Assembly: GCA_028673005.1 (NCBI GenBank)
Contig: CM054113.1
Location: forward strand, 212,713,504 to 212,777,503
Source of the DNA: Tanypteryx hageni
Lineage: Eukaryota; Arthropoda; Insecta; Odonata; Petaluridae
Reading direction: 5' to 3'
DNA length: 64,000 bases
Made by a program: the position numbers and the translations under genes
Shown here: one piece after another, positions 49,201-56,699 of the stretch
Layout of the letters: the number at the start of each line of letters is the position of its first letter
How positions within the stretch are numbered: position 1 is the stretch's first letter
Notes under the pieces: generated by a model
What the model was told of the DNA's origin: nothing
What the model saw: only the letters and a program-made list of their open reading frames with translations
The model's database searches: none

Positions 49201-50484
49201 TTGTGTAATAAATTTATGAGTTTATTGGTGAGTCATGCTGGCTTGATAGCTTAGTTGTTAAAGCACATATCTGGAAAGTGGGAGACCCGGGTTCAGTTCC
49301 CAGTCAAGCACTGAATTTATTTCTCCGTCTCAAATGTCAAAATTAAGTTTCAGCTTTATGCACAAATGCATAATACATCAGTTCCTCAACCTTTCATCTT
49401 GTTATTTGAATTCATCTCACTTTCTTGGGATAAAGTAGGGATATTTTCCACGATACCTCTGTGATGGCACTTAGTATTGAAGATTTACTTCTCAGCTAGC
49501 CCTTCCTCACCGTAAATACCTCAATTCGAGAATGGAGAATCATGCTGGCTTGATAGCGTTGTTGGTTAAAGCACCCAGTGAGAGGCCTGGGTTCGATTCC
49601 TGGTTAAGTACAGGATTTTTTCTACTTCTCAAATGTCAAAATTTAATAAATACTTATCTTAGGTATCTCCATTTGCCATAACAGCGTTTAACCATATGCC
49701 CACTTCGGCTACAATCCAGCCATTTTCAAATGCTTATTCTTGAATTTATTTTCAGCCATAAGGTGAACTCAATAATTCTCTAGTGAATGAAGTTGTAATG
49801 GGTTGTATGTATGTCTTCCGTTTTTGCCAATATTTCAACTCCTTCAGTGTTTTAACCAGACATTAAATTTGTGACTGTTTTGTCCTAGTGATGACCATCC
49901 AATCATCCCACATGGTTTGTCTGTTGTAATGAGTGCACCAGCAGTCTTTACATTCACATCATCAGCATGCCCAGAACGTCACCTGCAGGCAGCTGAATTG
50001 CTTGGAACAAATGTCACCAATGCCAAGAAAGCTGATGCAGGTGAGTGAATTAATGCAAAATAAGTTATATTTGATTCCAAATTGCCATAGAAAGGAAAAC
50101 AATGCTGGAATAAAAAAATCGGTAAGAATTTGCACTTTTATTGTATATTATTCAGAGATTTTCGGTGATTTTTGTGTCTATTCAGTAATTTAAATAAAAA
50201 ACAGCCAGTTGTAGTTAGTTATCTAGTTATTTTTATAGGTTTAAAAGCCTACTTTAATATTAGAATGAGTGGGTAAATCTCATACTTTTAGTTAGATGTT
50301 AGTGCTTTAAAATTTTTTAATGAAATTAATCTTTTTGTATTAATTTATGCTGCTCATAACAGGAGAAATTTTGGCTGACACTGTTAGGAAGTACATGAAT
50401 ACTATGAAAGTTGAAAATGGTCTGCAAGAGCTGGGATACACCAAAGATGACATCCCTTCTTTAGTGAAAGGAACTTTACCTCAG
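31165..50484 (+). CDS. ADHFE1: Hydroxyacid-oxoacid transhydrogenase, exons 1-9 (3' end missing)
   Basis: Iron-dependent alcohol dehydrogenase family enzyme. In animals it couples oxidation of 4-hydroxybutyrate to reduction of 2-oxoglutarate in mitochondria. Nine exons join in phase into 451 codons. The start [14 protein letters not shown] is basic and fits a mitochondrial targeting peptide. [10 protein letters not shown] and [10 protein letters not shown] match the conserved vertebrate N-terminus. The NAD site [10 protein letters not shown] lies at 149-158 and PTTSGTGSE at 196-204. Predicted iron ligands are D253 and H257 ([10 protein letters not shown]), H341 ([10 protein letters not shown]) and H368 (IPHGLSV): all four are conserved. 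The frame stops at KGTLPQ, so about 27 C-terminal residues, normally on a last small exon, are absent from the visible sequence. Introns range from 161 to 8,168 bases and are filled with transposable elements. Kozak context at 31165 is good (A at -3, G at +4). Confidence 0.95.
31379..31502 (+). CDS. ADHFE1: ADHFE1-type exon 2
   Basis: The acceptor is tttttgcag and the donor gtatat. Carries [10 protein letters not shown] and KPSTDYAFE, ending in phase 0 at residue 59. Confidence 0.9.
31503..33223 (+). other. ADHFE1-type intron 2
   Basis: 1,721 bases, AT-rich. The short frames in it (for example 32479-32977) have no recognisable domain. No element ends were identified. Confidence 0.6.
33224..33432 (+). 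CDS. ADHFE1: ADHFE1-type exon 3
   Basis: The acceptor is cataccttag and the donor gtgagt. Encodes residues 60-128 ([20 protein letters not shown] through VRVEPTEA) plus two bases of codon 129. Confidence 0.95.
33685..33999. mobile_element. hAT-type MITE (315 bp) in ADHFE1 intron 3
   Basis: The termini are CAGTGACGTAACTA and, read inward from the right, CAGGGATGTAACTT. The flanking 8-mers ttaacata (33677-33684) and ttaacata (34000-34007) are identical: a perfect hAT target-site duplication. Non-coding. Confidence 0.93.
34437..34676. mobile_element. Hairpin MITE, family H copy B
   Basis: Near-perfect inverted arms of about 80 bases, roughly 90 percent identical by eye. The left arm holds ctcaggtatctccaatagcc and acaacaaggctaaaaaacca. 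The right arm is its reverse complement, with tggttttttaaccttgttgt and ggctattggatatacctgag. Located in ADHFE1 intron 3. The 62-codon ORF at 34376-34564 is just a passage through the left arm. Confidence 0.9.
35273..35330 (+). mobile_element. Solo hAT (Charlie-type) terminus
   Basis: CAGTGTTTCTCAAACTGGGC followed by cgcggcccctcaggggct is the classic left terminus of a Charlie-like hAT. No matching right end was found within intron 3, so the extent is unknown. Confidence 0.55.
35872..36068 (+). CDS. ADHFE1: ADHFE1-type exon 4
   Basis: The acceptor is cttttaccag and the donor gttaga (non-consensus after GT). Contains the dinucleotide-binding loop [12 protein letters not shown] and [16 protein letters not shown]. 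Confidence 0.93.
36276..37211. mobile_element. Tigger-type non-autonomous element (936 bp)
   Basis: TIRs are CAGTAAAAGCCTGTATTACC at the left and, read inward from the right, CAGTAAAAGCCCATTATAAC. TA flanks both sides (36274-36275 and 37212-37213), the pogo/Tigger target signature. The interior has no transposase. Located in ADHFE1 intron 4. Confidence 0.9.
37686..37854 (+). CDS. ADHFE1: ADHFE1-type exon 5
   Basis: The acceptor is gtttcttag and the donor gtaggt. Encodes [19 protein letters not shown] through [17 protein letters not shown]. Exon end splits the Gly251 codon after two bases. Confidence 0.95.
38277..38444 (+). CDS. ADHFE1: ADHFE1-type exon 6
   Basis: The acceptor is cttctattag and the donor gtatgt. 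Carries two iron ligands in [10 protein letters not shown], then [19 protein letters not shown]. Confidence 0.95.
38663..39330 (+). repeat. Array of three related repeat units in ADHFE1 intron 6
   Basis: Three imperfect units share 'caaattt..g.aaaac..ccaaataccaaatttcatc.aa.tac.tcca..agttcc.aagtt'. They lie at about 38740-38822, 38838-38955 and 39177-39310, two of them preceded by gtcttcatgtaaag. A fourth copy lies at 16676-16800 near the other LINE fragment. Confidence 0.7.
39184..39455 (-). repeat. Repeat flanking LINE fragment, shared with 16676-16940
   Basis: See the first copy. Same order and same side relative to the LINE tail, with about 85-90 percent identity by eye. Confidence 0.8.
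39456..39960 (-). mobile_element. LINE 3' fragment, second copy
   Basis: Same family as 16941-18240. The minus frame 39868-39491 encodes [20 protein letters not shown], then [20 protein letters not shown], then [20 protein letters not shown] to the natural C-terminus. It includes the [17 protein letters not shown] stretch deleted from the other copy. Truncated at its 5' side near 39960. Confidence 0.85.
40892..43298 (+). mobile_element. Complete Tigger/pogo element (2,407 bp)
   Basis: Left terminus CAGTCAAACTCGTTTATAAC, right terminus read inward CAGTCAAACTCGGATATAAC, both continuing GAGC. TA duplications sit immediately outside (40890-40891 and 43299-43300). It contains one intact transposase gene. 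The length and structure are those of full-length Tigger elements. It sits in ADHFE1 intron 6, in the same orientation as the gene, within an older hAT remnant. Confidence 0.96.
41519..43054 (+). CDS. Tigger-family (pogo) transposase, intact, 511 aa
   Basis: Catalyses cut-and-paste transposition at TA sites. Residues 1-55 form a CENPB-type N-terminal helix-turn-helix ([38 protein letters not shown]). A second CENPB-type DNA-binding domain follows (about 70-135: [20 protein letters not shown]). The DDE domain shows D169 in [10 protein letters not shown]274 in [11 protein letters not shown] and D305 in LQPMDMGI: a DD30D catalytic triad as in pogo-type enzymes. An acidic C-terminal tail (about 400-460) precedes the end. 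No internal stop or frameshift is seen, so activity is possible. Transcription could also arise by read-through from the host gene. The start is chosen because the helix-turn-helix begins just after it. Confidence 0.95.
   Translation: MSVHKRKCLSIREKVDIIRELERGEKNVEVCKKFNLSSSTVSTLWKNKEAILSALENNLTTNKKMRKCDLGTVDQALLEWFKTQRNAGFPINGPILKVQADKFAKQLGHENFTCNNGWLDRFKNRHNIVYAKVSGEALSADSKTASEWVKSVWEECRKGYREEDIYNADETGLFYNMMPDATFKFKGDKCVGGKRPKNRLTVLICANMNGSDKKKLFVIGKSQKPRCFNNVKKLPVEYAANKKAWMTSNIFQQYVSQWNNELQRKNRNILLLVDNCPAHPHMQELSNVKLVFLPTNATYILQPMDMGIIKSFKGHFKRFFVLQLIERRERGLDGNVSVLDAIHLMTDAWDNVSPTTIINCFWKSGLISGEFSIDNHNVDEDDLPLSEWLKENGIANFNHVNDIDDFVHVDDDLITSGIPTESEIIETVQNTADSDEDIVECVEDTIPTKAVPTYSQAQDAVETLNDFFENIDISDGVFSAISVIRGNLRDFKVKSMKQATIQSYFSKKGSD
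43691..44790. other. ADHFE1 intron 6, unresolved stretch
   Basis: No coding sequence or element ends recognised. The last eight bases are the left target duplication of the next element. Confidence 0.4.
44791..45844. mobile_element. hAT-type element (1,054 bp) with perfect TSD
   Basis: The flanking 8-mers ctatgaat (44783-44790) and ctatgaat (45845-45852) are identical. The termini TAGGGCTCTTTGAAGC and, read inward, TACGGACCTGTGAATC match at 11 of 16. Both subterminal regions are full of gattcgattcgaa-type repeats. No transposase was recognised, so it is non-autonomous. Located in ADHFE1 intron 6. Confidence 0.88.
45853..46612. other. End of ADHFE1 intron 6
   Basis: AT-rich intronic DNA. Nothing recognised. 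Confidence 0.4.
46613..46771 (+). CDS. ADHFE1: ADHFE1-type exon 7
   Basis: The acceptor is aataccttacag and the donor gtaaga. Encodes [19 protein letters not shown], then [19 protein letters not shown] with the third iron ligand. Confidence 0.95.
47476..48400 (+). mobile_element. piggyBac-like remnant in ADHFE1 intron 7
   Basis: It begins at a TTAA (47476-47479) followed by cccttaagagtg. A subterminal inverted repeat (ttatcgtgctcc near 47493 and ggagcacgata near 47528) is typical of piggyBac ends. A decayed frame from 47731 gives [20 protein letters not shown]. Later, 48100-48310 reads [20 protein letters not shown], with [20 protein letters not shown], the start of the piggyBac transposase domain. 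Several stops are present. The catalytic aspartates and right end are missing, so the element is truncated near 48400. Confidence 0.8.
48456..48530 (+). mobile_element. Solo hAT-like terminus
   Basis: CAGGGGCAGATTTGGGAAAT followed by ttccgcccctagggcaaatt resembles a hAT left terminus. No partner was found. Confidence 0.4.
49231..49350 (+). mobile_element. tRNA-derived SINE, copy 1
   Basis: A tRNA-like head: A-box region tagcttagttgttaaagc, B-box ggttcagttcc at 49290-49300. The ends gcttga and tcaagc can pair as an acceptor stem, and gctt/aagc as a D stem. It is followed by tttctccgtctcaaatgtca, shared with copy 2, which marks a SINE body, not a real tRNA gene. Located in ADHFE1 intron 7. Confidence 0.75.
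49538..49645 (+). mobile_element. tRNA-derived SINE, copy 2
   Basis: Repeats catgctggcttgatagc, then an A-box-like gttggttaaagc and an intact B box GGTTCGATTCC at 49590-49600, then tttctacttctcaaatgtca. The anticodon-arm region is shorter than in copy 1. It lies about 300 bases after copy 1 in the same orientation. Confidence 0.75.
49646..49735 (+). mobile_element. Hairpin MITE family H, half copy C
   Basis: One arm only: tacttatcttaggtatctcc, then gccataacagcgtttaacca, then cttcggctacaatccagcc. It aligns with the arms at 587-783 and 34437-34676. It abuts the second SINE directly. Confidence 0.7.
49889..50040 (+). CDS. ADHFE1: ADHFE1-type exon 8
   Basis: The acceptor is ttttgtcctag and the donor gtgagt. 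Encodes [20 protein letters not shown], with the fourth iron ligand, then [17 protein letters not shown]. Confidence 0.95.
50363..50484 (+). CDS. ADHFE1: ADHFE1-type exon 9
   Basis: The acceptor is gctcataacag and the donor gtatgt. Encodes [20 protein letters not shown] through [13 protein letters not shown], ending in phase 0. The next exon, expected to begin with a 'xRVTKLxP' type sequence, was not found. Confidence 0.95.
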
Positions 50485-51526
50485 GTATGTATCTCCTATG
50501 ATCCAAAGTTAAGCATCTCAAAAGTAAGCAATCCTTGAATTTCCTTATCTTGCATTTTGTGATGATGTGATACATAAATCTATGAATTTCCATGAATTCA
50601 TAACCTAAAAAGGAATTTTTTTCTTTTTCCAAGGATGCTTGCACTGCAAGAAACATCTCGTTTTTTTGACTCATATTTGTTAGTTGTCAACAGTTCTCCA
50701 ATCTTATATTTAGTTATAAATTAAATTTGATGTATTTGTGAGAAAATTTCGGGTAATTTTGAAATTATGCAATTTTTTACACTTGAAATCTGCTAGTTGA
50801 ATTTAAGATGTTGGCCTCAAATGAAAGACAAAGTTCTTTGTAATGATATTTGTTCCAAAGGGTGATGGTGATTTTTTGGTTGATTTTTAACTTGTGCCAA
50901 TTTCTCAGTAGTCATTGCAATGCTTCACTAATGGAGATGGAAAGGCTGTAGATACATAATAAGCCAAACATAATGGTGATTAATATAAATAGATTAGAAT
51001 AATAATGTTAATTTGTAATTCTCATTCATTGATAGTGTATACATAACAACCACAGATTTGGTACAAATAGAGAGCCAGTCGACCTCTTCAAAATGTATTT
51101 AAATTAATTAATAGTATTATTTTTCAGTTATGATAACAGTATAAGTCATCACAGAATGTGCTTTCTACGCCGACATATGTTAAGGTTACTTTGTGTGTTG
51201 TGAAGAAATAGTTGAAGAAGTTTGATAAGCGATATTCTTTAATCCTTGAATCTTTCAATGTGAGATAATTAAGAACAATATCACAGATTGTCATGTATAT
51301 ACAGATTAACCCTGGACTGCTCATACGACATACTATTTAGAAAGGGAATGGTCATCATGTTCTGTCAAGATCCTAATGAAAGAATTTTTTGGTCATAGCA
51401 AGTTTACCTTCCTTTTTGGATCAAAAATACAGCTAAGGATATGTAAATAGATCTTATAAAATCCATCTAAAAATTGTTATTTTTTCTAGGACTCTAGTAT
51501 TAAATCTAATTTACAATGTAAATACC
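50485..51526. other. Presumed ADHFE1 intron 9, no exon seen
   Basis: AT-rich. I looked for the short terminal exon here and further right without success. Confidence 0.4.
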
Positions 51527-52490
51527 ATATTTACCCGAATCCAAGACAAGGTTTTTCTCCAAATTTCAGCTTGTGAAAATCGAGGATCATCTTAAATTTG
51601 AATACAAGTGGTATACCGTCAGTACATCATGGTCAATTCATTGTGCGTAAATGGATCACACGTCAATTCATCACACGGCAAACTTGTGCATCAATACATC
51701 GCACGATAAACTCATCATGCATCAATTCATCGCCCAACGTATTCGTCACCAGACATGCTCATCGCGAGACAAATTGGAAGGCCAGATGCCATGACTGGTG
51801 TAAGGCAGGGGCAGGCACTTGCTGGGATGGGAGTCACCTTCTCCCATACACCATCCAATGTGTCTCGTCTTGCGTAATTCGCAATTACAATTCATTCTGG
51901 TTTTATCGAAATATAAAGAAAACTTTTACTGTGGAAAAGTGTCTCCACATGCCGTACACCGGTCATGGTGTCTTGCCTTCCAATTTGTCTCATGACGAAT
52001 TTGTGGAGCAATGAACTGATGCACAATGAGTTTGTCCAGTCCAGTCCATCGGTAATTTTTGGCCGATGCTTGTCGATGTACGATCACACAAATTGTTCCT
52101 CCTCATGAAACGGAATCCCCAGGAAGGATACACTTTGAAGCCCACGATGTCCATCTCTTGAGCAATGCATTTCGCTTGCAATAAGACCCTTGTTGAAATC
52201 CTAATGCCTTTTGCCCTTTCCCGTATCACCCACTCATACAGTTCTTCCTCGAGTTCTGGCCAAAAGCATTTTCTAAAACGCATTGCTCGTTTTTTCCAAT
52301 GCAGCTTTTTCAGCACCAATTTGCCTTTACGCCATTTTCATACACTTGATTCCCCTACGTTAAACTTTCTTCCAGATTCACGATTTCCTTTTTCTATAGC
52401 AAATTTAAGACTTCTAATTTAAACTGCAAAGTGTATGATTTTCGCTTTCGCATATTTTTGTTTTCCATGGTAAATTAAAGACTTTTTCAT
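51527..52490 (-). mobile_element. pogo (POGK-like) remnant
   Basis: The left end has TA followed by CCATATTTACCCGAATCC, a pogo-like terminus. Read leftward from an ATG at 52468, the coding gives MENKNMRKRKSYTLQFKLEV, then after a frameshift EKGNRESGRKFNVGESSV, then PELEEELYEWVIRERAKGIR and a CENPB-type domain through DIVGFKVYPSWGFRFMRRNN up to near 52060. This is the N-terminal DNA-binding half of a POGK/Tigger-type transposase; the DDE core is missing. Its right side is fused directly to a truncated LINE near 52490. Confidence 0.75.
51705..52036. repeat. Imperfect inverted repeat, arms 51705-51806 and 51951-52036
   Basis: The left arm, gataaactcatcatgcatca to gactggtgtaaggc, pairs with the reverse complement of the right arm, gccgtacaccggtcatg to gcacaatgagtttgtc. 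About 85 bases align, with one gap of some 17 bases. The loop is about 144 bases. The left arm and the region before it (51628-51740) also contain a loose repeat of 'catcaattcatcgcac'-like phrases. Confidence 0.75.
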
Positions 52491-54460
52491 CCATCTTGAG
52501 GAATGATTGTCAGTTACGACCTTTTGATAGCGATCATTCAGGTAAGAACTAATTAAGTTTAGGGAATCTGAGGAGAAGTTCATGAGGCGCAGTTTGGTTA
52601 GAAGTATGTTTACATCTACAGAGTCAAAAGCTTTACTAAAGTCAAGAAGAGTCATAATAGTGACTTCTCTTTTGTCCATTGCTAATCTGATATCGTCAGT
52701 GATTTTGAGGAGTGCTGTGGTAGTGCTGTGTGATTTTCGGAATCCTGATTGTAGAGAATCGAGGATATTATTACTAATTAGAAAATATGTGATTTGTTCA
52801 TGTAAAACCTTTTCAAATGCCTTTGATAATACAGGAAGTAAACTGATGGGCCGAAAGTCGGTTATGTCAGAAGTAAGACTTTTCTTAGGTATGGGACGGA
52901 CTATGGCGAGTTTCCATTGCGATGGGAATTTGTTTTGCATAAGCGACCAATTGAATATATGAGTGATGACGGGTAGAACTAGATGAATAATCTTATGAAG
53001 GAAAACTATTGGAATTTCGTCAGCACCTTGTGCTCTGGACTTGATTTTACGTAAACAATTCAGTACTTCCAGCTGAGTTACAGGAGAAAATTGGAATGGT
53101 GGTGATGCTGTGGTGGGAGGAGTGTGTTGAAGTAGGTGGTGTATGTGATTCTGTTTTATTTCGTTGTCATCAGGAGTTGGGGGAGTGGTGAATAGAGTGT
53201 TAAGTGTATCAAGGCAAATATGAGGAGGAAGTTGTGTATCCTTAGATTTTCCAATACCAAATAATTTTAAGTTACTCCATAGAGCAGATTGTGAAGAATT
53301 TGGACGGGACAGTGAATGAATGTACCGAGTTTTAGAGTTTCTGATAAGTTGCTTAGTTTTATTTCTTAGTTTTTTAAATTGGTTGAATGAGATCTGTGTT
53401 TTTGTATTTTTGAAAATGCGGAAGGCATTGTCACGTCTCTTCATTATCAGTTTGATGTCTGTTGTGAGCCATGGTGCATGGGGCTTAGAGACTCTTTTAG
53501 TCTTTAGTGGAGCGTGAGTGTTGATTAATGACTGTGCAAAATTGTTGAAAGCCTCAACCTTGTCGTTAATGTCGTCCATGTACTCAATAGAATACCAAGG
53601 CATGGCAGACACGTCAGCAATTAACTTCTCATTGTTGATGTTTTTGAAGTCCCTATAGGTGATATATTTCGGCTTGTGAGTTGGGCTCCTTATTGAATGT
53701 ATATTATGTCATGTGCGGAGATTCCCGGAGCAGAGAGTTGGCCATGCGCGAGAACCTTGTCAGGATTGGCAGTAACGGCTAAATCAATTAGGGTAGAGGA
53801 AGTAGGAGTATGGTGAGTAGCATTTAGAGGTAGAATACTAAGGCCTAGAGAGTTGAAGGAGTTATATAAATATGTCGAATCAGGGTTTGGTGCGAGTATA
53901 TTGGCATTAAAATCGCCAGTAATTATTAAATGATTGTAATCGTTAATGTGATTAGAGATGACTTCATCAATATCGGATAGATGACCAATTTTGGGTGGTC
54001 GGTAGAAAATACCGAAAAGTATTTTCTGTGAATAGATTTTCAATTCAAGAAAGAGAAATTCGGGTCTTTTGCTGTAATTACATTCGCTACTTTCAATAAA
54101 TTTAGTTGAAATATCGTTTCTTACATATACTCCGACACCGCCGCCGCCTTTGCCAACGCGATCGTTGCGGTAAAGTTTAAAACCGTCAATGTTAGCAGTA
54201 GTGGAAGATATAGATGGTTTCAACCAGGTCTCAGCAATAGTGATGATGTGTACTTTATTGTTAGGTAGTATACCACGGAGTTCTCCGATATGCGCTGTTA
54301 GGCTTTGAGCATTTAAATATAAGATCTGGAGGGAGCGTGGAAAGGGCTTAAACTGTTCAGATATTGTATTGGAATTGCAATATGAGGATAAGCTTTTATT
54401 AGTGATAGGGAGAAGATTAGAAGATGCGGAACCAGGAGATACGTATGGGTAGAATTCAGA
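52491..54460 (-). pseudogene. LINE ORF2: endonuclease plus 5' half of reverse transcriptase
   Basis: Read leftward: an APE-type endonuclease starting QILYLNAQSLTAHIGELRG, then IAETWLKPSISS, VGKGGGGVGVYVRND, LFGIFYRPP and ITGDFNANI (catalytic-type motifs). A one-base frameshift near 53700 leads into RT sequence: KSRAQGADEIPIVFL, then TDFRPISLLPVLSKAFEKVL, SGFRKSHSTTTALL and TLLDFSKAFDSVDVNILLTK. The RT stops at about YLNDRYQKVVTDN, before the YxDD box, because the element is fused to a pogo remnant. Loss of the 3' half is unusual for a LINE. Jockey/CR1-like. Confidence 0.88.
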
Positions 54461-55355
54461 GGCATTTGGGTCTAAGGAAGGACGCGGTTGAGTTAGGGAA
54501 GGAATGAAATCAGGAGCATGTGGGTTTAAGTAGGTACGGATTGTGGCTGGATGTATAGCAGGTAGTGAGGGGGGTGGGGACGGGAGTGGAATGGAGGGGG
54601 GGGGGGTAAGAATTCTGCTGGAGCACTAGCACTGGGAAATAGGGGCTCTTTGGATTAGATTTTGGGAGAAATTGCACTAGAGAGAACCGAAAATGAAAAC
54701 ACTGTGGGGAGAACTGACACTAGAGAAATGGGGGGCTATCAATGAATTGATTTGGGAGAACTAGGGATGTAGGGGAGACAGATAAATACAGGCACTAATA
54801 TACACAGGCACTAATATACACAAGCACTAATAAACACAGGCACTAATATAAACAGACACTAATATACACAGGCATTAATTTTCACTTGGGATGCCATGTA
54901 AGGGAGGGAAAGAAAGAAAGAAAAGAAACTCGCTGCTAAAGAAGGGGGGACGGAAACGCACAGGGAGCTTCTTTCTTCTCTCAGGAACACGGAAAACAGC
55001 CGAGAATCAGCAAATGCAGGAACGGGGATGCCAGGCGATGACAAAAACGGAGTTAGTGGAAAACAGGAACTCAAGTAGCACAATGCAGTACGCACGACAG
55101 ATGTTACCTAATGATTGTGCCATAGTGGTCTTTGTCAGTTTTTAAGCAAATCCAAAGTCTTGCTCGTAAGGTTACTTAGCGACGTCCGTCCCCCGGAGTT
55201 GATTTCTGAGAGGGCCAGGCCCGCTTCAGTGCCTCTAAATCTCTCATGGTGGAGATAAACCGTCTGCTGCCGTCATGCAGGACAACTATTTTCCCGTCTT
55301 GCGTCCAGACCCCACGTGGTCCTGTCAACATTTTTACCTCTTGCAATAACTTTTT
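54461..55355 (-). mobile_element. LINE inter-ORF region with 16-bp tandem repeat
   Basis: Continues the LINE between ORF1 and ORF2. It carries the tandem repeat at 54788-54883 and a G run at 54597-54606. The small frames in it are not convincing. Confidence 0.55.
54788..54883. repeat. 16-bp tandem repeat, about 6 copies
   Basis: The unit is acaggcactaatatac, repeated six times with a few substitutions. Confidence 0.92.
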
Positions 55356-55922
55356 TCACGTAGAGGTAAGCGACTCGGTGACAAGAAAATTGGTACCTTT
55401 GAGGCATCTCTTGTTTCTCCAAACCTTGTCTCTTTCCTGATAGGATAAAAACCTGACGATGATAGCTCTGGGGTGAGGATTGGAGCTTCTGGGAACACCG
55501 ATTCTGTGAGCTCTGGAAAGACGCTGCATGTCGATCTCTTCTTTTACTTCGTCCTTGAAGAATTTAGTCACTAGAAGTAAGCAATCTTCATTCTCCTTCT
55601 CCGTTACACCATGAATGAGAAGACAGTTGCATCGGGAATACTGCTCTAAGGCATCTTGTCTCTCATCCAATTCCACGCCTTTCTTCTCTAGATCACTAAG
55701 GCGGTCAGAGAGACGGCGGAAGTCTTCCATCACTTTTGTTCGGAAGCTGTTGAATCTTTCCTCTAAGGATGAAAGGGATTCTTTTCTCTTAGGAGTATCT
55801 TCCTTATGGATTTGGCTGAGTTCATCTTGAAATGAAGACATAGTCTTCATAACCGTTTCCATCATAGCACGGAACTCCGTGCTATCGGACTCAACGTCCT
55901 TCTTTAAAGCCTTCGGCGGCAT
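55356..55922 (-). CDS. LINE ORF1-like protein (188 aa)
   Basis: Opens with MPPKALKKDVESDSTEF. A coiled coil spans about residues 20-95, with heptad-like SLEERFNSFRTKVMEDFRRL and LSDLEKKGVELDERQDALEQ. An RRM-like region follows (SRCNCLLIHGVTEKENE, RLSRAHRIGVPRSS, RAIIVRFLSYQERDKVWRN), the architecture of L1-type ORF1 chaperones. It lies upstream of, and in the same orientation as, the endonuclease/RT of this element. It ends soon after the RRM-like part, so it may be truncated or frameshifted. Confidence 0.8.
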   Translation of the reverse strand: MPPKALKKDVESDSTEFRAMMETVMKTMSSFQDELSQIHKEDTPKRKESLSSLEERFNSFRTKVMEDFRRLSDRLSDLEKKGVELDERQDALEQYSRCNCLLIHGVTEKENEDCLLLVTKFFKDEVKEEIDMQRLSRAHRIGVPRSSNPHPRAIIVRFLSYQERDKVWRNKRCLKGTNFLVTESLTST

Positions 55923-56699
55923 ATTCAGCGGTCAGGATGGCTAAAAATGGAAAGTGAAAGGGGACGGAGCGACCTGAAGGCACGTCAGGCTACCACGAGC
56001 ATTAGACTAAGACTGGAAAGGAAAGGAAAGGTCTCGAAATTGAGACCCAAAGACGGAAAAGCGTTTTCCATGCTCATGTCAGACCCGGCTACGATTCAGC
56101 GCAAATCCTCCACGTCTCTGATATGGTTCACCAAGGATTTGGTTTTCTATTTTCGCTGATATACCGAGTGTTTGGAATGGAGAGGGAAGTGAAGGAAGAG
56201 GATTACGAGAAATGAGGTTAATGAAATTTACCAAGGGCTTGTTTAGCATCCAGCCGCATAACGTCAAATTAAGAATTATATTAATCCTTCAATTTAACTT
56301 TAATTTGTGTAACTCACGGATTGTATGTGGAAAGAATGAGTTGGAAACCTCGTGAAAATGAAAGCTATTAAATTCTCTAATACGTTTAAATATGTTTTTC
56401 TTATAACAAATTATTACTATTTTGGTTTAGTATTAACGGTTTAGTAGACCTGCTGTTTTGCTCAGTTTCTAACTTCTTTTGTCAAGTAGGTTTTTAAATG
56501 GGTGGATTGGGCTGCGGGAGCATTGGACAAAGTTCCGGTGGGCCGATGGTCTGTGAACCTGTAGTGCTGCCTTGGCCAATAGGTTGGTAGCCTGAGTGTT
56601 ACCAAAATGAGCCAGAGGGGGGCTTTTTTTTGGTCCGTTTTCCACTTCCAATTCGCCCCTAGTTATACACTCGCAATTAGCATTCATCGGGCATTGGAA
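55923..56699. other. Boundary between LINE and Tc1-like element
   Basis: 55923-56160 is probably the LINE 5' UTR. The rest has no recognised coding sequence. The Tc1-like terminus should lie here but I could not identify it. Confidence 0.35.

Noticed and set aside
49231..49600. Functional tRNA genes
   Set aside because: The heads are imperfect tRNA folds followed by a shared non-tRNA body in both copies, so SINEs are the better reading.
51598..52014. A 138-codon plus-strand ORF
   Set aside because: It is composed of the inverted-repeat arm and repeated short phrases; no protein domain is visible.
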